Positions 27,679 through 37,345 of a DNA stretch of 54,964 nucleotides are shown piece by piece (position 1 is the stretch's first letter; the number at the start of each line of letters is the position of its first letter). Source of the DNA: Ruminococcus sp. (GTDB taxonomy: Bacteria > Bacillota > Clostridia > Oscillospirales > Ruminococcaceae); the NCBI GenBank assembly GCA_017523285.1, contig JAFWWU010000172.1:1-54964 (forward strand), given 5' to 3'. The notes beneath the pieces are model-generated. The model did no database searches, was not told the origin of the DNA, and saw only the letters and a list, made by a program, of their open reading frames with translations. The translations under genes were made by a program, and so were the position numbers.

Positions 27679-27711
27679 TTTTATTATTCTCTCCTTTTTA
27701 TTTATATCATA

Positions 27712-27725
27712 GTGTCAACCGACAC
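27712..27725. promoter_or_regulatory. Small inverted repeat in the VanY-like gene leader
   Basis: GTGTC-N4-GACAC (27712-27725) between the promoter and start codon of the peptidase gene. Short; a regulator site is possible. Confidence 0.3.
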
Positions 27726-27747
27726 CTATTAAATATACATATATATC

Positions 27748-27776
27748 ATTATAACACAAATAATATCAAATGTCAC
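27748..27776 (-). promoter_or_regulatory. Promoter of the VanY-like gene
   Basis: Minus strand -35 GTGACA (27771-27776), 17-base spacer, -10 TATAAT (27748-27753). Confidence 0.6.
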
Positions 27777-27843
27777 CTGATTTTATTATTTTTTCACTTT
27801 TTTTATTAAAAACACCGAATTTTCAGCATAATCCCAATTTTGC

Positions 27844-27872
27844 TTGATTAATAATGATGATTGTATTATAAT
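27844..27872 (+). promoter_or_regulatory. Promoter of the SulP transporter gene
   Basis: TTGATT (27844-27849), 17-base spacer, TATAAT (27867-27872). Confidence 0.65.
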
Positions 27873-27891
27873 AAAAAACGGTGTTCAATAC

Positions 27892-27910
27892 GCAATATCA
27901 GTGATATTGC
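27892..27910. promoter_or_regulatory. 19-bp palindrome in the SulP leader, likely operator
   Basis: GCAATATCA (27892-27900), one base, TGATATTGC (27902-27910): perfect nine-base arms, about 20 bases after the -10 box and 31 bases before the start codon. A repressor bound here would block transcription. No known regulator consensus is recognised with certainty. Confidence 0.5.
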
Positions 27911-27941
27911 CCGACAATAATGAGAAAAGAGATGTTTAGGT

Positions 27942-29594
27942 ATGTTTTTCAAAAAGTATGTAAGCGACCTCAGAACAGAATTCAAAGGCTATAACGGCAA
28001 AGCTTTTTCAAAAGACCTTATGGCAGGTCTTACAGTAGCCGCAGTAGCACTCCCTCTTGCACTTGCATTCGGTGTAAGCTCAGGCGCAGATGCGGCGGCA
28101 GGTCTTGTAACAGCAATTTTCGCAGGACTTATTATCGGCGCTTTTTCAGGTGCATCATATCAGATTTCAGGCCCGACAGGTGCAATGTCAGCAATTCTTC
28201 TCACTCTTTCAGTTAAATACGGTATACAGGGCGTACTTATGGCAGGCTTTATTTCGGGAGTTATCCTCGTTTTAGCCGCAATTTTCAAAATCGGCAGACT
28301 TGTTTCATATATCCCCTCTCCTGTAATTACAGGCTTTACTTCGGGTATTGCTATTATAATCGCACTCGGACAGATTGATAATTTCTTCGGTACAAAATCA
28401 GAAGGCTCAGACGCTATCGAAAAGCTTATTTCTTACGGAGAGCTTGGATTTTCTCCGAACTGGACAGCAGTTATATTCGGTGCGTCAGTCGTACTTATAA
28501 TGCTTATTTATCCTAAAAAGCTTACAGCATACGTTCCGTCATCACTTGCATCAATCATTATCGTTCTAATCGCAAATATGATTATTTTCCCTGACGAACC
28601 AAAGGTTGCGGAAGTAGGCGCTATCCCGAAAAGTCTTTTCACAGATAATGCTCTTTTAAAATCAGGTTTTGATTTCAGCAATATAAAAAATCTCATCACT
28701 CCTGCAATATCAATTGCCGCACTTGGTATGATTGAAAGTCTTTTATGCGGTGCAAGTGCAGGAAAAATGAAAAATGAAAAAATCGACGCTACCCGTGAAC
28801 TTGTTGCTCAGGGTGTAGGAAATATGGTAATTCCGCTTTTCGGCGGTGTACCTGCAACAGCGGCTATCGCAAGAACCTCTGTTGCTATTAAATCAGGCGG
28901 TCAGACAAGAATTGTAAGCATATTCCATTCTGTTACACTTATTCTTTCAATGTTTCTGCTTGGCGGAGTAATGTCAAGAATTCCGCTTTCAGCTCTTGCA
29001 GGCGTACTTATGGTTACAGCATGGAGAATGAACGAATGGGAAGCTATCAAGCAGATTTTCAGCAAAAAGCTTAAAGAATCAAGACTCCAGTTCATAGTCA
29101 CAATGATTGCAACAGTTGTTTTCGACCTTACAATCGCTATCGTTGCAGGCGTAGTTGCGGCAATGCTCATCTTCATACTCAAAAGCAGTAAGCTTGAAGT
29201 TGCAGTCAGCGATGTTGATACAGATAAGCTTGCAGATAAGGGCATTTCAGGCGACCACACACGCACAAGAGTAGTATATCTCTCAGGTCCTCTTTTCTTT
29301 GGTACACAGGATATCCTCACAACAAAAATCAACGAGCTTAAACATACATCTGCAATTGTCCTTTCAATGAGAGGCGTTCCGAATATTGATGACAGTGCTA
29401 TTAATGAGCTTTTGTCAATTTATAATGAGCTTAAACAGAAAGAAAAAAATATCATTTTCTGCGGTGTATGCAAAACTGTAATGGGCAAGCTTGAACAGGC
29501 AGGATTCGTAGAAACGGTTGGAAATCAGAATTTCTACTGGGACGCTGTTGAAGCTTTAAAGGGAATTGAAAGCCAAAACGCAGTAACAGTATAA
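27942..29594 (+). CDS. SulP/SLC26-family anion transporter with STAS domain
   Basis: Membrane importer of sulfate, bicarbonate or dicarboxylates. The 550-residue protein has a membrane core of about ten to fourteen helices (residues 20-415), beginning with KDLMAGLTVAAVALPLALAF, the SulP signature, and YQISGPTGAMSAILLTLSVK. The GVPATAAIARTSVAIKSGGQ stretch is also diagnostic. A cytosolic STAS domain follows at about 435-545 (RVVYLSGPLFFGTQDIL, VLSMRGVPNIDDSAINELLS). No carbonic anhydrase or sulfur genes lie nearby, so the substrate cannot be inferred. Confidence 0.93.
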   Translation: MFFKKYVSDLRTEFKGYNGKAFSKDLMAGLTVAAVALPLALAFGVSSGADAAAGLVTAIFAGLIIGAFSGASYQISGPTGAMSAILLTLSVKYGIQGVLMAGFISGVILVLAAIFKIGRLVSYIPSPVITGFTSGIAIIIALGQIDNFFGTKSEGSDAIEKLISYGELGFSPNWTAVIFGASVVLIMLIYPKKLTAYVPSSLASIIIVLIANMIIFPDEPKVAEVGAIPKSLFTDNALLKSGFDFSNIKNLITPAISIAALGMIESLLCGASAGKMKNEKIDATRELVAQGVGNMVIPLFGGVPATAAIARTSVAIKSGGQTRIVSIFHSVTLILSMFLLGGVMSRIPLSALAGVLMVTAWRMNEWEAIKQIFSKKLKESRLQFIVTMIATVVFDLTIAIVAGVVAAMLIFILKSSKLEVAVSDVDTDKLADKGISGDHTRTRVVYLSGPLFFGTQDILTTKINELKHTSAIVLSMRGVPNIDDSAINELLSIYNELKQKEKNIIFCGVCKTVMGKLEQAGFVETVGNQNFYWDAVEALKGIESQNAVTV

Positions 29595-29600
29595 AATATA

Positions 29601-29637
29601 ACAGCATTACACATTTTTGCGTGTAATGCTGTTTTTG
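29601..29637. terminator. Terminator between the SulP gene and the convergent solute-binding gene
   Basis: Twelve-base perfect stem ACAGCATTACAC (29601-29612) / GTGTAATGCTGT (29621-29632), then T run on the plus strand. It probably serves the minus-strand gene too, though its minus side (ATATTTTAT) is weaker. Confidence 0.88.
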
Positions 29638-29642
29638 TATTA

Positions 29643-31961
29643 TCAGGATTTCTCGCTCAGATAAATCTCCATTCTCTGCTGAATGTTCTCCGCCGCTTCA
29701 TCTACCGAAATGCGTCCGTCAAGATATGCTTTAACCTCTTCGTTGATTATTTTCTGTGATGATGTATAATGACAACTTCTGACATTAACCTTTTTCACAT
29801 AATCACAAAGCTTATCACGTTCCTCCTGCGTAAGCGGATATATAATTAGATCACCTGCTCCATCAACATGAAATTTATAAGTATATGTATTATAGCTTCC
29901 GTCCTCTGCTAAATAACCGGGATCCATCATTGCAAGGTCAGCAGCTTTTTCAAAATATGCCGTAACAGGTGATAAGCCATTATCCGAATATATCTGATAA
30001 TTCGCTTCAAAGAATATTTTAAATGCATTCCATGCCGCCTGCTTATTCTTACAGCTGTTCAGAATTGCCGCCTCTCTGACGCTTAAAATAGCCGCACCCC
30101 TTCCATATGCAGACGGAGCTCCGACAAGTGTAAGTTCCTCTCCACCGTAATAAAACCACTTCATTTTAGAATAATCCCGCAATGTATTCATATATAGTTC
30201 ATTAAGCAGAGCGTAATCCCTTGTACATACAAGTGCATCAGGCATTCCCTCAGGTACTTTACTCATAGCAAGGTCCTCTTCAACACTCGGAAATTCCTTG
30301 CAGAATTCAAGAAAATTCTTGAATTCAACTGAATTGAAGTTACATGTATTATTCTTTCTGTCAATAAAAACCTCTCCACTTGCCGAACCAAATGAAAATA
30401 CTGCAATTCCGTTATTTGCATGAAGTAATAAATCCTTATCTTCTTTATGCTCGTAATAAAGATTTTTCATATCTTCAAGAGTCCAGTTTTCAGTTTTTAC
30501 AAATTTACTCTTAGCCACACAAGATTTTATACTAAATCTGTCAGGAAGCATATAAAGACTGCCGTTCATATCATAAGCCTCAATAATATTTGGCATAAGC
30601 GTATTACAGTTTATCTCATTATCATTTTTCATAAACTCGTAAAGGTCAGCAAACGCACCTTTGGAAGCTAAATTCTGCATAAGCTCTGCATCCGAACATA
30701 TAAGAATATCAGGTCCTTTCCCCGAAATAACATCAAGCTTTAATTTTTCAAAATCCTCATCGGGAATATTTCCCTCCGCAAGATCTCTGCCATAGCTGTC
30801 AATTTCAATTCTGTATTTACTGCTGCTTCTGTTAAACTTTGCCGCCATGTCCTCCAGTTCGTACATCTGTGCAAGACATCCTATTTTTACTGTTATAACC
30901 TCTGAACTTTCAGCAGACTGATTTTCCGTAATATATACAAGTGCATTGTTTTCAACCGCCGCAAAGCCGCTACCTGTATTCACAACACTACTGAGAGATG
31001 TAGATAATCCTGATTTTACAAAATCAACAAGCACAATAGCTTTATTATCCTTTGTGATACCATAGAATTTTGACTTAGACTCCGCAAAAAATCTGTATTC
31101 ATCGTTTCCTTTTGATAATCTGCCAGAAATCTCATCCGCAAGCACAACAGTATCATTATTAAGCGTCATATTTTCCGAATTTACAGTACAGATATAAGTT
31201 CTTTCCGTATCCTCAATCACACAGCAGATATTTTCATCTGAATCATAAATAATCTGTGTTACAAATTCATTTTCAGACATATTGATTTCCGCAGTAATCT
31301 CTCCGTCAACTGTCATGGAATAAATTCTGCCGCCCGATAAGAAAAGGAACTGTTCTCCGTCAAAAATCATATCATCAATTCCTGCATATACACCCATATC
31401 AAGATAATCCGAAGCATTTTCTATGCTCTTTTTCAAATCACGCTTGCCCATAGTATTATATCTGCAAAGGCTGTATTCCGCTTCTGCCGCCGCCTGATAT
31501 TCTTCAAAATCAAATTCAGCATCATCTTCTGACGGCATTTCAATTCCGTTATGAGTAATATTCGTTTCAAGAAGATATATAGCGCCGTCGTCAAGATATG
31601 TATAACAGAATTTCTTGTCCATATCATTTACATTATAATCATCATTGAACGCTATTTCATTTAAAACACTCATATCTGAATTTGAGCTGTAAAACAATAT
31701 TTTTCCGTTTTCATCAACGGCAGTAACGATTATTCTTCCTGAAGCCGTAACATTAATATCTGTAATCCTTTTTATCATTTCGGGCAGCTTTACATTTTCG
31801 ACTATATGCCTTACAATGTCAGGATTATCAACCGTTATTATCGTATTATAATCAGAAGATGTTTCTCCTATTTTTATTTCCTCAGGCATTTTATCGTTAT
31901 TCTTACAGCCTGCCATAGCAAAAAGAAGTGCCGCAGAAATAAATAATGCTGTTTTTTTCAT
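29643..31961 (-). CDS. Large solute-binding lipoprotein with extra N-terminal domain
   Basis: A 772-residue lipoprotein. The signal MKKTALFISAALLFAMAGCK has a clear lipobox (MAGC, Cys 19). Residues about 30-360 look like a beta-propeller or WD-like domain of repeated strands (MFDGEQFLFLSGGRIYSMTV). From about 370 to the end is a family 1 extracellular solute-binding fold (VKIGCLAQMYELEDMAAKFN to GPDILICSDAELMQNLASKG and KNKQAAWNAFKIFFEANY). Such proteins usually feed sugar ABC transporters or sensors; no permease is nearby. Upstream ATG at 32048 was rejected because AGGAGG is nine bases before the ATG at 31961. Terminators on both sides make it monocistronic. Confidence 0.8.
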   Translation of the reverse strand: MKKTALFISAALLFAMAGCKNNDKMPEEIKIGETSSDYNTIITVDNPDIVRHIVENVKLPEMIKRITDINVTASGRIIVTAVDENGKILFYSSNSDMSVLNEIAFNDDYNVNDMDKKFCYTYLDDGAIYLLETNITHNGIEMPSEDDAEFDFEEYQAAAEAEYSLCRYNTMGKRDLKKSIENASDYLDMGVYAGIDDMIFDGEQFLFLSGGRIYSMTVDGEITAEINMSENEFVTQIIYDSDENICCVIEDTERTYICTVNSENMTLNNDTVVLADEISGRLSKGNDEYRFFAESKSKFYGITKDNKAIVLVDFVKSGLSTSLSSVVNTGSGFAAVENNALVYITENQSAESSEVITVKIGCLAQMYELEDMAAKFNRSSSKYRIEIDSYGRDLAEGNIPDEDFEKLKLDVISGKGPDILICSDAELMQNLASKGAFADLYEFMKNDNEINCNTLMPNIIEAYDMNGSLYMLPDRFSIKSCVAKSKFVKTENWTLEDMKNLYYEHKEDKDLLLHANNGIAVFSFGSASGEVFIDRKNNTCNFNSVEFKNFLEFCKEFPSVEEDLAMSKVPEGMPDALVCTRDYALLNELYMNTLRDYSKMKWFYYGGEELTLVGAPSAYGRGAAILSVREAAILNSCKNKQAAWNAFKIFFEANYQIYSDNGLSPVTAYFEKAADLAMMDPGYLAEDGSYNTYTYKFHVDGAGDLIIYPLTQEERDKLCDYVKKVNVRSCHYTSSQKIINEEVKAYLDGRISVDEAAENIQQRMEIYLSEKS

Positions 31962-32033
31962 TGTCTTTTTCCTCCTGAAATAATCATTTATATTATATAG
32001 TGATTTCAGAAAGATAAAAAGACGAAAAATTTT

Positions 32034-32076
32034 CAAAAAAATATGCACAAAGAATAATCATATTCCTTGTGCATAT
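32034..32076 (-). terminator. Terminator of the diguanylate cyclase gene
   Basis: Long stem 32041-32056 / 32061-32076. The single A/C mismatch on the plus strand becomes a G-U pair in minus-strand RNA. A T run (minus TTTTTTTG) follows, so the cyclase and the solute-binding gene are separate units. Confidence 0.87.
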
Positions 32077-32081
32077 TGATA

Positions 32082-33962
32082 TCAATCTTTTCTTGAATTT
32101 TTCTTAGCAGATTTAATCGCATACATCTTCTTATCAGCTTCATGCATACATACAAGCAAATCCATACCCTCTCGGCAGAATTCAAATCCTATACTTGCCG
32201 AAAGCTCGTAAGGCTTGTCTGAATTTTTATTATATTTTCTGATAAGATAATAAATACGCTCAACGTATCTTTCGGCTTCCTTTTCCTTTTCAGACGGGAA
32301 CAGAAGCATAAACTCATCTCCGCCCGTTCTTGCCGCCATACCATGCTGAGGCTTTATTTCATCAAGTATCTTTGCGATACTGATAATCGCATTGTCACCC
32401 TCAAGATGCCCGTAATTATCATTGATATATTTCAGCCCGTCAAGGTCTATACTCATAACGCAGAACGCCTCACCTGTACGCTGGAGTCTTTCATACAGCT
32501 TATGAATAAAATGCTCCATAAAACGTCTGTTTGAAATCTTAGTAAGCTCATCAACATAAGATTGCTCTTTAAGCTGCTGGATAGTTTTATTCTCAGAGAA
32601 CATTCTTATTCTGTCAAGCGCATTTCCAACCGAGAACATAAGCGCCTTTATAAGATGATTTATTTTTGTAATATCCTTGATTTTAAGAACAATATAGCCA
32701 TAGCATACGTCCTTACAATGCAGAGAGAATATATAAGTCTGTCCCTTTTCTTCCATATATTTTTCAGGGAGTATTTCTTTTCTCTCGAACATTTCATCAC
32801 AAAGCTTGACATCGCCTCTTGTGATTATTGCGGATAAAATCATATTATTAGTGAAGTTTGAAGCCATTTCAACCATATTATCCTGACGTTCCTTTTCATC
32901 ACAAAGACAGAAATAGATTGTTCCGAAATCCTCAGGGCTACCATAGCTTTTATTTACAAGCATAAGATGAATACTGTAAACAAGATCAGCAAATGAATCA
33001 GCAGCATCAAAGTCAAGAGTCAGATATGGTGAAAAATGAAGTGCCGCAAGAATCGCTTCTTTATTCTGATAAAGATTATTGAATGATGTATAATCGATTT
33101 CAGCCACACAGCCACAGCTGTTTCTGATTACAGGATCAAGTGGAAGATAAATATGTTTCTTAGGCTCTTTTCCATTCCATATATCATCAAAGGTATCAAT
33201 AACCGCCTTACTCAGACTTTGCGTGCTTCCTCTGAGAGTTGTAAGCGGCGGAAGGTGATATCTCGCTTCATCAATATCATCAAGTCCCGAAACACATATA
33301 TCCTTTCCTACAACAAGATTTCTGTTGTTAAGCGCATTACATATCGAAAGTGCCATATAGTCATTTGAACAGACTATTGCCTGTGGCATCTCATCATTAT
33401 TTTTCAGGAAATAATCAAGAGCTTCATCGCCTCTGTCACGCCAGTAATCTCCGTAAAACACCATTCCGTCTGTAATTTCAATACCGTATTTGGCCATTGT
33501 ATCACGATAAGCATCAAGACGGCGGTGAGCGTCATCAAGCTCCATTCTGCCTGTCATAAAGCATATTCTTGTGAATTTATGGTCAACAATAAAATGCTCT
33601 ACCATTTTACACATTGCAGGATGGTCGTTAAACATAATAGTATAACAATTATCGTCAATAACTCTTAGTGAAATGGCAGGTACATCACAATGTGTATGCA
33701 CATAATCGGATAATTCATATTCCATATCGTGAATAGCGTATGTATCATGACAGAAAACAATTCCGTCAAAGCTTTTAAGGTCAGGCAGATAAATAATCTT
33801 CTTTTCTATAATTCCATACATAGGATTAACGCTTGTTGTATCGAAATTAACGCAAAAAACAACTTCATGCCCATTTTTTTCAGCAACCTTTGATAATTCC
33901 TGAGTAAGTTCAGATTGAAAGTCAAGTGAAATTTCTCCTATAAAACAAAGTAATCTTGCCAT
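32082..33962 (-). CDS. Diguanylate cyclase with LacI-type periplasmic-binding-like sensor
   Basis: A 626-residue cytosolic protein that makes cyclic di-GMP. Residues about 1-270 form a LacI/GalR effector-binding fold (MARLLCFIGEISLDFQSELT, ICFMTGRMELDDAHRRLDAY, IVCSNDYMALSICNALNNRN, ICVSGLDDIDEARYHLPPLT), but no DNA-binding helix-turn-helix precedes it. A linker domain of about 170 residues follows, then a GGDEF domain (about 460-620) with intact active site RTGGDEFMLLFPSE. The RxxD inhibitory site is missing. An ATG at 34043 was rejected; AAGGAGG before ATG 33962 fixes the start. No TM segments, so it likely reads a cytosolic sugar or small ligand. Confidence 0.9.
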   Translation of the reverse strand: MARLLCFIGEISLDFQSELTQELSKVAEKNGHEVVFCVNFDTTSVNPMYGIIEKKIIYLPDLKSFDGIVFCHDTYAIHDMEYELSDYVHTHCDVPAISLRVIDDNCYTIMFNDHPAMCKMVEHFIVDHKFTRICFMTGRMELDDAHRRLDAYRDTMAKYGIEITDGMVFYGDYWRDRGDEALDYFLKNNDEMPQAIVCSNDYMALSICNALNNRNLVVGKDICVSGLDDIDEARYHLPPLTTLRGSTQSLSKAVIDTFDDIWNGKEPKKHIYLPLDPVIRNSCGCVAEIDYTSFNNLYQNKEAILAALHFSPYLTLDFDAADSFADLVYSIHLMLVNKSYGSPEDFGTIYFCLCDEKERQDNMVEMASNFTNNMILSAIITRGDVKLCDEMFERKEILPEKYMEEKGQTYIFSLHCKDVCYGYIVLKIKDITKINHLIKALMFSVGNALDRIRMFSENKTIQQLKEQSYVDELTKISNRRFMEHFIHKLYERLQRTGEAFCVMSIDLDGLKYINDNYGHLEGDNAIISIAKILDEIKPQHGMAARTGGDEFMLLFPSEKEKEAERYVERIYYLIRKYNKNSDKPYELSASIGFEFCREGMDLLVCMHEADKKMYAIKSAKKNSRKD

Positions 33963-34014
33963 AATTCGCCTCCTTACCGCACCCGTTGCGAAAACTAATA
34001 ATATATTTAATTTA

Positions 34015-34043
34015 ATTATACTGTTTTTATATATATTTTTCAA
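34015..34043 (-). promoter_or_regulatory. Promoter of the diguanylate cyclase gene
   Basis: Minus strand -35 TTGAAA (34038-34043), 17-base spacer, -10 TATAAT (34015-34020). It confirms that the upstream ATG at 34043 is not used. Confidence 0.7.
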
Positions 34044-34148
34044 TAGTTTCAGGCTAAAAAATATAAATTCGTTAATAATAACACATATTAAGGCTGTTCA
34101 TTTGTACACTTTTTCCGCTCACCTGCACTATGTTTGGTCTTGCATATC

Positions 34149-34173
34149 AAAAAAAAGGAGGACATCGTCCTCC
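34149..34173 (-). terminator. Terminator of spoIVA
   Basis: GC-rich stem GGAGGAC (34157-34163) / GTCCTCC (34167-34173), loop of three, with eight T on the minus strand. Confidence 0.9.
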
Positions 34174-34182
34174 CTTAAAAAA

Positions 34183-35658
34183 TCATAAAATAAAGCAGAT
34201 AAGACCGCTGCAGCCGTCATTTATCACACGTTCAAGAGTTTCCTGAAGCTTCATACGGGCATCGGCAGGCATTTTGAACAGCTTGTTGTGAAGCCCCTCA
34301 TTGACAAGCTCATGAAGCGACTTGCCAAAAATATTTGATTCCCATATTTTTATCGGGTTTTCTTCAAATCCGTCAAGCAGATACATTATAAGCTCCTCGC
34401 TCTGCTTTTCAGAGCCTACTATCGGGCTGATAGTCGTATTAATATTCGCTTTCATAAGATGGATTGACGGTGCTGAGGCTTTAAGCTTTACGCCGTATTT
34501 TCCGCCCTGCTTGATGATTTTCGGTTCTTCGAGAGAAAGCTCTTCAAGCTCAGGCATTACAATTCCATAGCCTGTCGCTTCTACTTCGGCAAGTGCAGGC
34601 TCAAAACGCTCATAAGCTTTTTTAATTCTGTTAAGCTCAATAAGTACAGGCATAAGGTCGCTTTCGCTTTCAATTTCAATGCCTGTTTCTTCGCCGAGGA
34701 TTTTATAGAATAAACTGCTGTCAAGCTCTGCACTTATCGTAACACTGCCTTTTCCGAGATCCATTTCTGTAATCTCTGAACGGATAATATGCGGACAGTC
34801 CGACATAGCTTCTGCGGCAAGCCTTGCCTCACGCACAAGTTTTATATCCTTTGCACTGTTTCTTATGCAGTCCATTATTTCAGATTTAAGCCAGTGTCCC
34901 TTTTCAAGAGTATTAATCCAGCGTGCCGTTTTTATATTGATTTCTTTAATCGGAAACGAGAATAACATCTCCTGAATAATCTTTTTGATATCCCCCTCAT
35001 CAAGCTCCAGACAATTTACAGGAATAACAACAGAATCGTATTTTCTGCTAAGAAGCTGCGCTTTTTCCTTTGCGTCCTTTGAATGAGGATTAACTGTATT
35101 CATTATTACAACAAAAGGCTTTCCAAGCTCTTTAAGCTCTCTTATAACCCTTTCCTCACATTCTTCATATTCCTCCCTCGGAATATCCGAAATAGTACCG
35201 TCTGTTGTAACTACAAGACCGATTGTGGAATGGTCACTTATAACCTTCTGAGTACCGATTTCAGCCGCCATATTGAATGGAATTTCCTCATCGAACCACG
35301 ATGTCATAACCATTCTTGGCATTTCGTTTTCTATGTAGCCGATAGAACTCGGGACAATATAACCAACGCAGTCAATCATTCTTACTCTGAAACGTGCACC
35401 GCTGTCAAGACTGATTTCTACCGCTTCTTCGGGGATGAATTTAGGCTCTGTCGTCATTATCGTTTTACCTGCCGCAGACTGCGGAAGCTCATCAATAGCT
35501 CTTTCACGCTTGAATTCACTTTCAATATTCGGAATTACAAGCGTTTCCATAAAACGCTTGATAAAAGTAGATTTGCCTGTTCTTACAGGTCCGACAATAC
35601 CGATATAGATATCCCCGTCTGTTCTTCTGGCAATATCGCTGTATATATCTTTATTCAT
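34183..35658 (-). CDS. spoIVA: Stage IV sporulation protein A (spore coat ATPase)
   Basis: ATPase that polymerises on the forespore surface and forms the basement layer of the spore coat. The 491-residue protein has the Walker A motif (IYIGIVGPVRTGKSTFIKRF), SpoIVA-specific TIMTTEPKFIPEEAVEISL, Walker B region (RVRMIDCVGYIVPSSIGYIE), the middle domain and the C-terminal tail (DGCSGLICFIL), which targets it to the membrane via SpoVM in Bacillus. The start has AAGGAG before ATG. It is about 40 bases after the DUF3794 gene on the same strand. Expected to be made in the mother cell under sigma-E, which is encoded nearby. Confidence 0.97.
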   Translation of the reverse strand: MNKDIYSDIARRTDGDIYIGIVGPVRTGKSTFIKRFMETLVIPNIESEFKRERAIDELPQSAAGKTIMTTEPKFIPEEAVEISLDSGARFRVRMIDCVGYIVPSSIGYIENEMPRMVMTSWFDEEIPFNMAAEIGTQKVISDHSTIGLVVTTDGTISDIPREEYEECEERVIRELKELGKPFVVIMNTVNPHSKDAKEKAQLLSRKYDSVVIPVNCLELDEGDIKKIIQEMLFSFPIKEINIKTARWINTLEKGHWLKSEIMDCIRNSAKDIKLVREARLAAEAMSDCPHIIRSEITEMDLGKGSVTISAELDSSLFYKILGEETGIEIESESDLMPVLIELNRIKKAYERFEPALAEVEATGYGIVMPELEELSLEEPKIIKQGGKYGVKLKASAPSIHLMKANINTTISPIVGSEKQSEELIMYLLDGFEENPIKIWESNIFGKSLHELVNEGLHNKLFKMPADARMKLQETLERVINDGCSGLICFIL

Positions 35659-35699
35659 ATTCTTCTCCTTATCAGTTAGTTAAAACATTCTATTCTGTT

Positions 35700-37253
35700 T
35701 TACGATACAATCGGAATAATAAGCATACCGCTTTGTTCAAGGCAATCCCCGTCAAGCTCGTTTTCATCGATAATTGCATCAACACAAGTGCTGTAACGCT
35801 TTGCAATTTCCCATACATCCTCGTTTTCCGTACCGTAATAAAGCTTTATTGAGTAATCTCCGTCACGGATTTTCTTAATCTCTCCGTCAACAGAAATATC
35901 CGAAACCGCCTTGACATAAGCACTTTTATATACAGAAATTTCAGCTTTCATATCAGCTGTAAGTATAAGAGAATTATCTGCTGATATATTATATGAAGCG
36001 TCATTGACGTATATTTCAGCTGTTACAGCATCACCGCTGAAGTTATCATCAAGCTCAATTATTTCTTCAAACGCTTCATCCTTATCAGGCATCGCAATCA
36101 TTCCCGAACAATCACGACAAGCAACAACATAAGTAAGCATTCCGCTGATTGTGAGTTTTTTTCTGTCATCTGATAATACAGCGTTGACATTTTTCGGACT
36201 GCACCATACATAATAAACCTTTTCAGGCATATCCTCACCCGAAAGCATTTTAAAGCTGTGATGAACGGAATATTCCTCAGAAACTGGAATCTGCTCAAGC
36301 TTTATATCAGACATAGAAATATTACACGGATATGTAGTTGAATATGCGTCAGAAGCTATAACCGCAGATTTGCTCTTGACAGCGTTGCAGCAAAGTGTAA
36401 GCTCTGCTTCGCATCTGAGCGTTCTGTTTTCGCCGTCGCCTGACTGAACAGGTACGACATCGCAGAATACAATCTCAGGCTTTACATCAAATTCGTAATC
36501 TTCATTTCCATGCTCAACGTCAACAATCTGACTGTAAGGCATAATAAATTCCATAGGCTCAAGTGAGCCTTCACCGTCTTTTTCGCAGGCATAAAGCACA
36601 TTTACCGATACATCACCTTTAGCAAGAAGCTTGCCCGAAATATTTTTCTTTTCACAGCTTATATGACCACAGCTGCATCTTACAATCCTTATTACAGACG
36701 GCTGAACGCTTGTAAGCTCAATATCCTCGCTAAGCTGAATGTTTCGCTTCACACATATTTTATCAGATGCAAATTTCACATCTGTCTTTTTCAGCTGTAC
36801 ATTCATTCCCGATACATCACAGACTATTTCCTGCTGTTTTTCGCCCTCTGCCCTGATTTTAACAGATACAGCTCCACGCAGATCAAGACGACGCTTGTTC
36901 ACAGCTCTGCAATTAACATAATCGCATTTTGCATTCAGCTTTACTGTGATATTCTCACAGCTTCTGCCAAGCTCTACATTTTTAGTGTATGTCTGCTTCT
37001 GATTTACGCATTGCAGTACAGAGCCGTTTTCACTGCAATACATAATCTTAATATCGCATTTAAGCTCATACGAAAGCTTATCACCGTTTACGCTGTAATC
37101 TGCCGCAACGGGATTAACCTCACATCTTACAAGCCTGAATACATCAGGATAATAATCGGGAAGAATATAATCAAGCTCTATCCCCTGCTCCTGAACACCC
37201 TCGTAAATACAATCCGCCGTAGATATTGTTTCCCTGCTGACTTTAAATTCCAT
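35700..37253 (-). CDS. DUF3794/LysM spore-coat-associated protein (SpoVID-like)
   Basis: A 517-residue protein with two to three DUF3794 repeats (N-terminal VSRETISTADCIYEGVQEQG; then LRCEAELTLCCNAVKSKS; then DMKAEISVYKSAYVKAVSDI) and a C-terminal LysM domain (about 465-517, YSIKLYYGTENEDVWEIAKR to IIPIVS). This is the layout of SpoVID/SafA-like proteins that bind SpoIVA and peptidoglycan during coat assembly. It directly precedes spoIVA on the same strand. The upstream ATG at 37361 lies inside another region; AAGGAGG before ATG 37253 sets the start. No signal peptide. Confidence 0.88.
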   Translation of the reverse strand: MEFKVSRETISTADCIYEGVQEQGIELDYILPDYYPDVFRLVRCEVNPVAADYSVNGDKLSYELKCDIKIMYCSENGSVLQCVNQKQTYTKNVELGRSCENITVKLNAKCDYVNCRAVNKRRLDLRGAVSVKIRAEGEKQQEIVCDVSGMNVQLKKTDVKFASDKICVKRNIQLSEDIELTSVQPSVIRIVRCSCGHISCEKKNISGKLLAKGDVSVNVLYACEKDGEGSLEPMEFIMPYSQIVDVEHGNEDYEFDVKPEIVFCDVVPVQSGDGENRTLRCEAELTLCCNAVKSKSAVIASDAYSTTYPCNISMSDIKLEQIPVSEEYSVHHSFKMLSGEDMPEKVYYVWCSPKNVNAVLSDDRKKLTISGMLTYVVACRDCSGMIAMPDKDEAFEEIIELDDNFSGDAVTAEIYVNDASYNISADNSLILTADMKAEISVYKSAYVKAVSDISVDGEIKKIRDGDYSIKLYYGTENEDVWEIAKRYSTCVDAIIDENELDGDCLEQSGMLIIPIVS

Positions 37254-37345
37254 ATATGTAACCTCCTTGAAGTTGCTTTGTAAAATTATATTCACCAAAA
37301 TGTACGGGTATGACACTTTATGCTGACATATTCCGCCTGCCGCTT

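Noticed and set aside
29643..33962. Operon of cyclase and solute-binding lipoprotein
   Set aside because: A strong terminator (32034-32076) separates them, although a functional link is possible.
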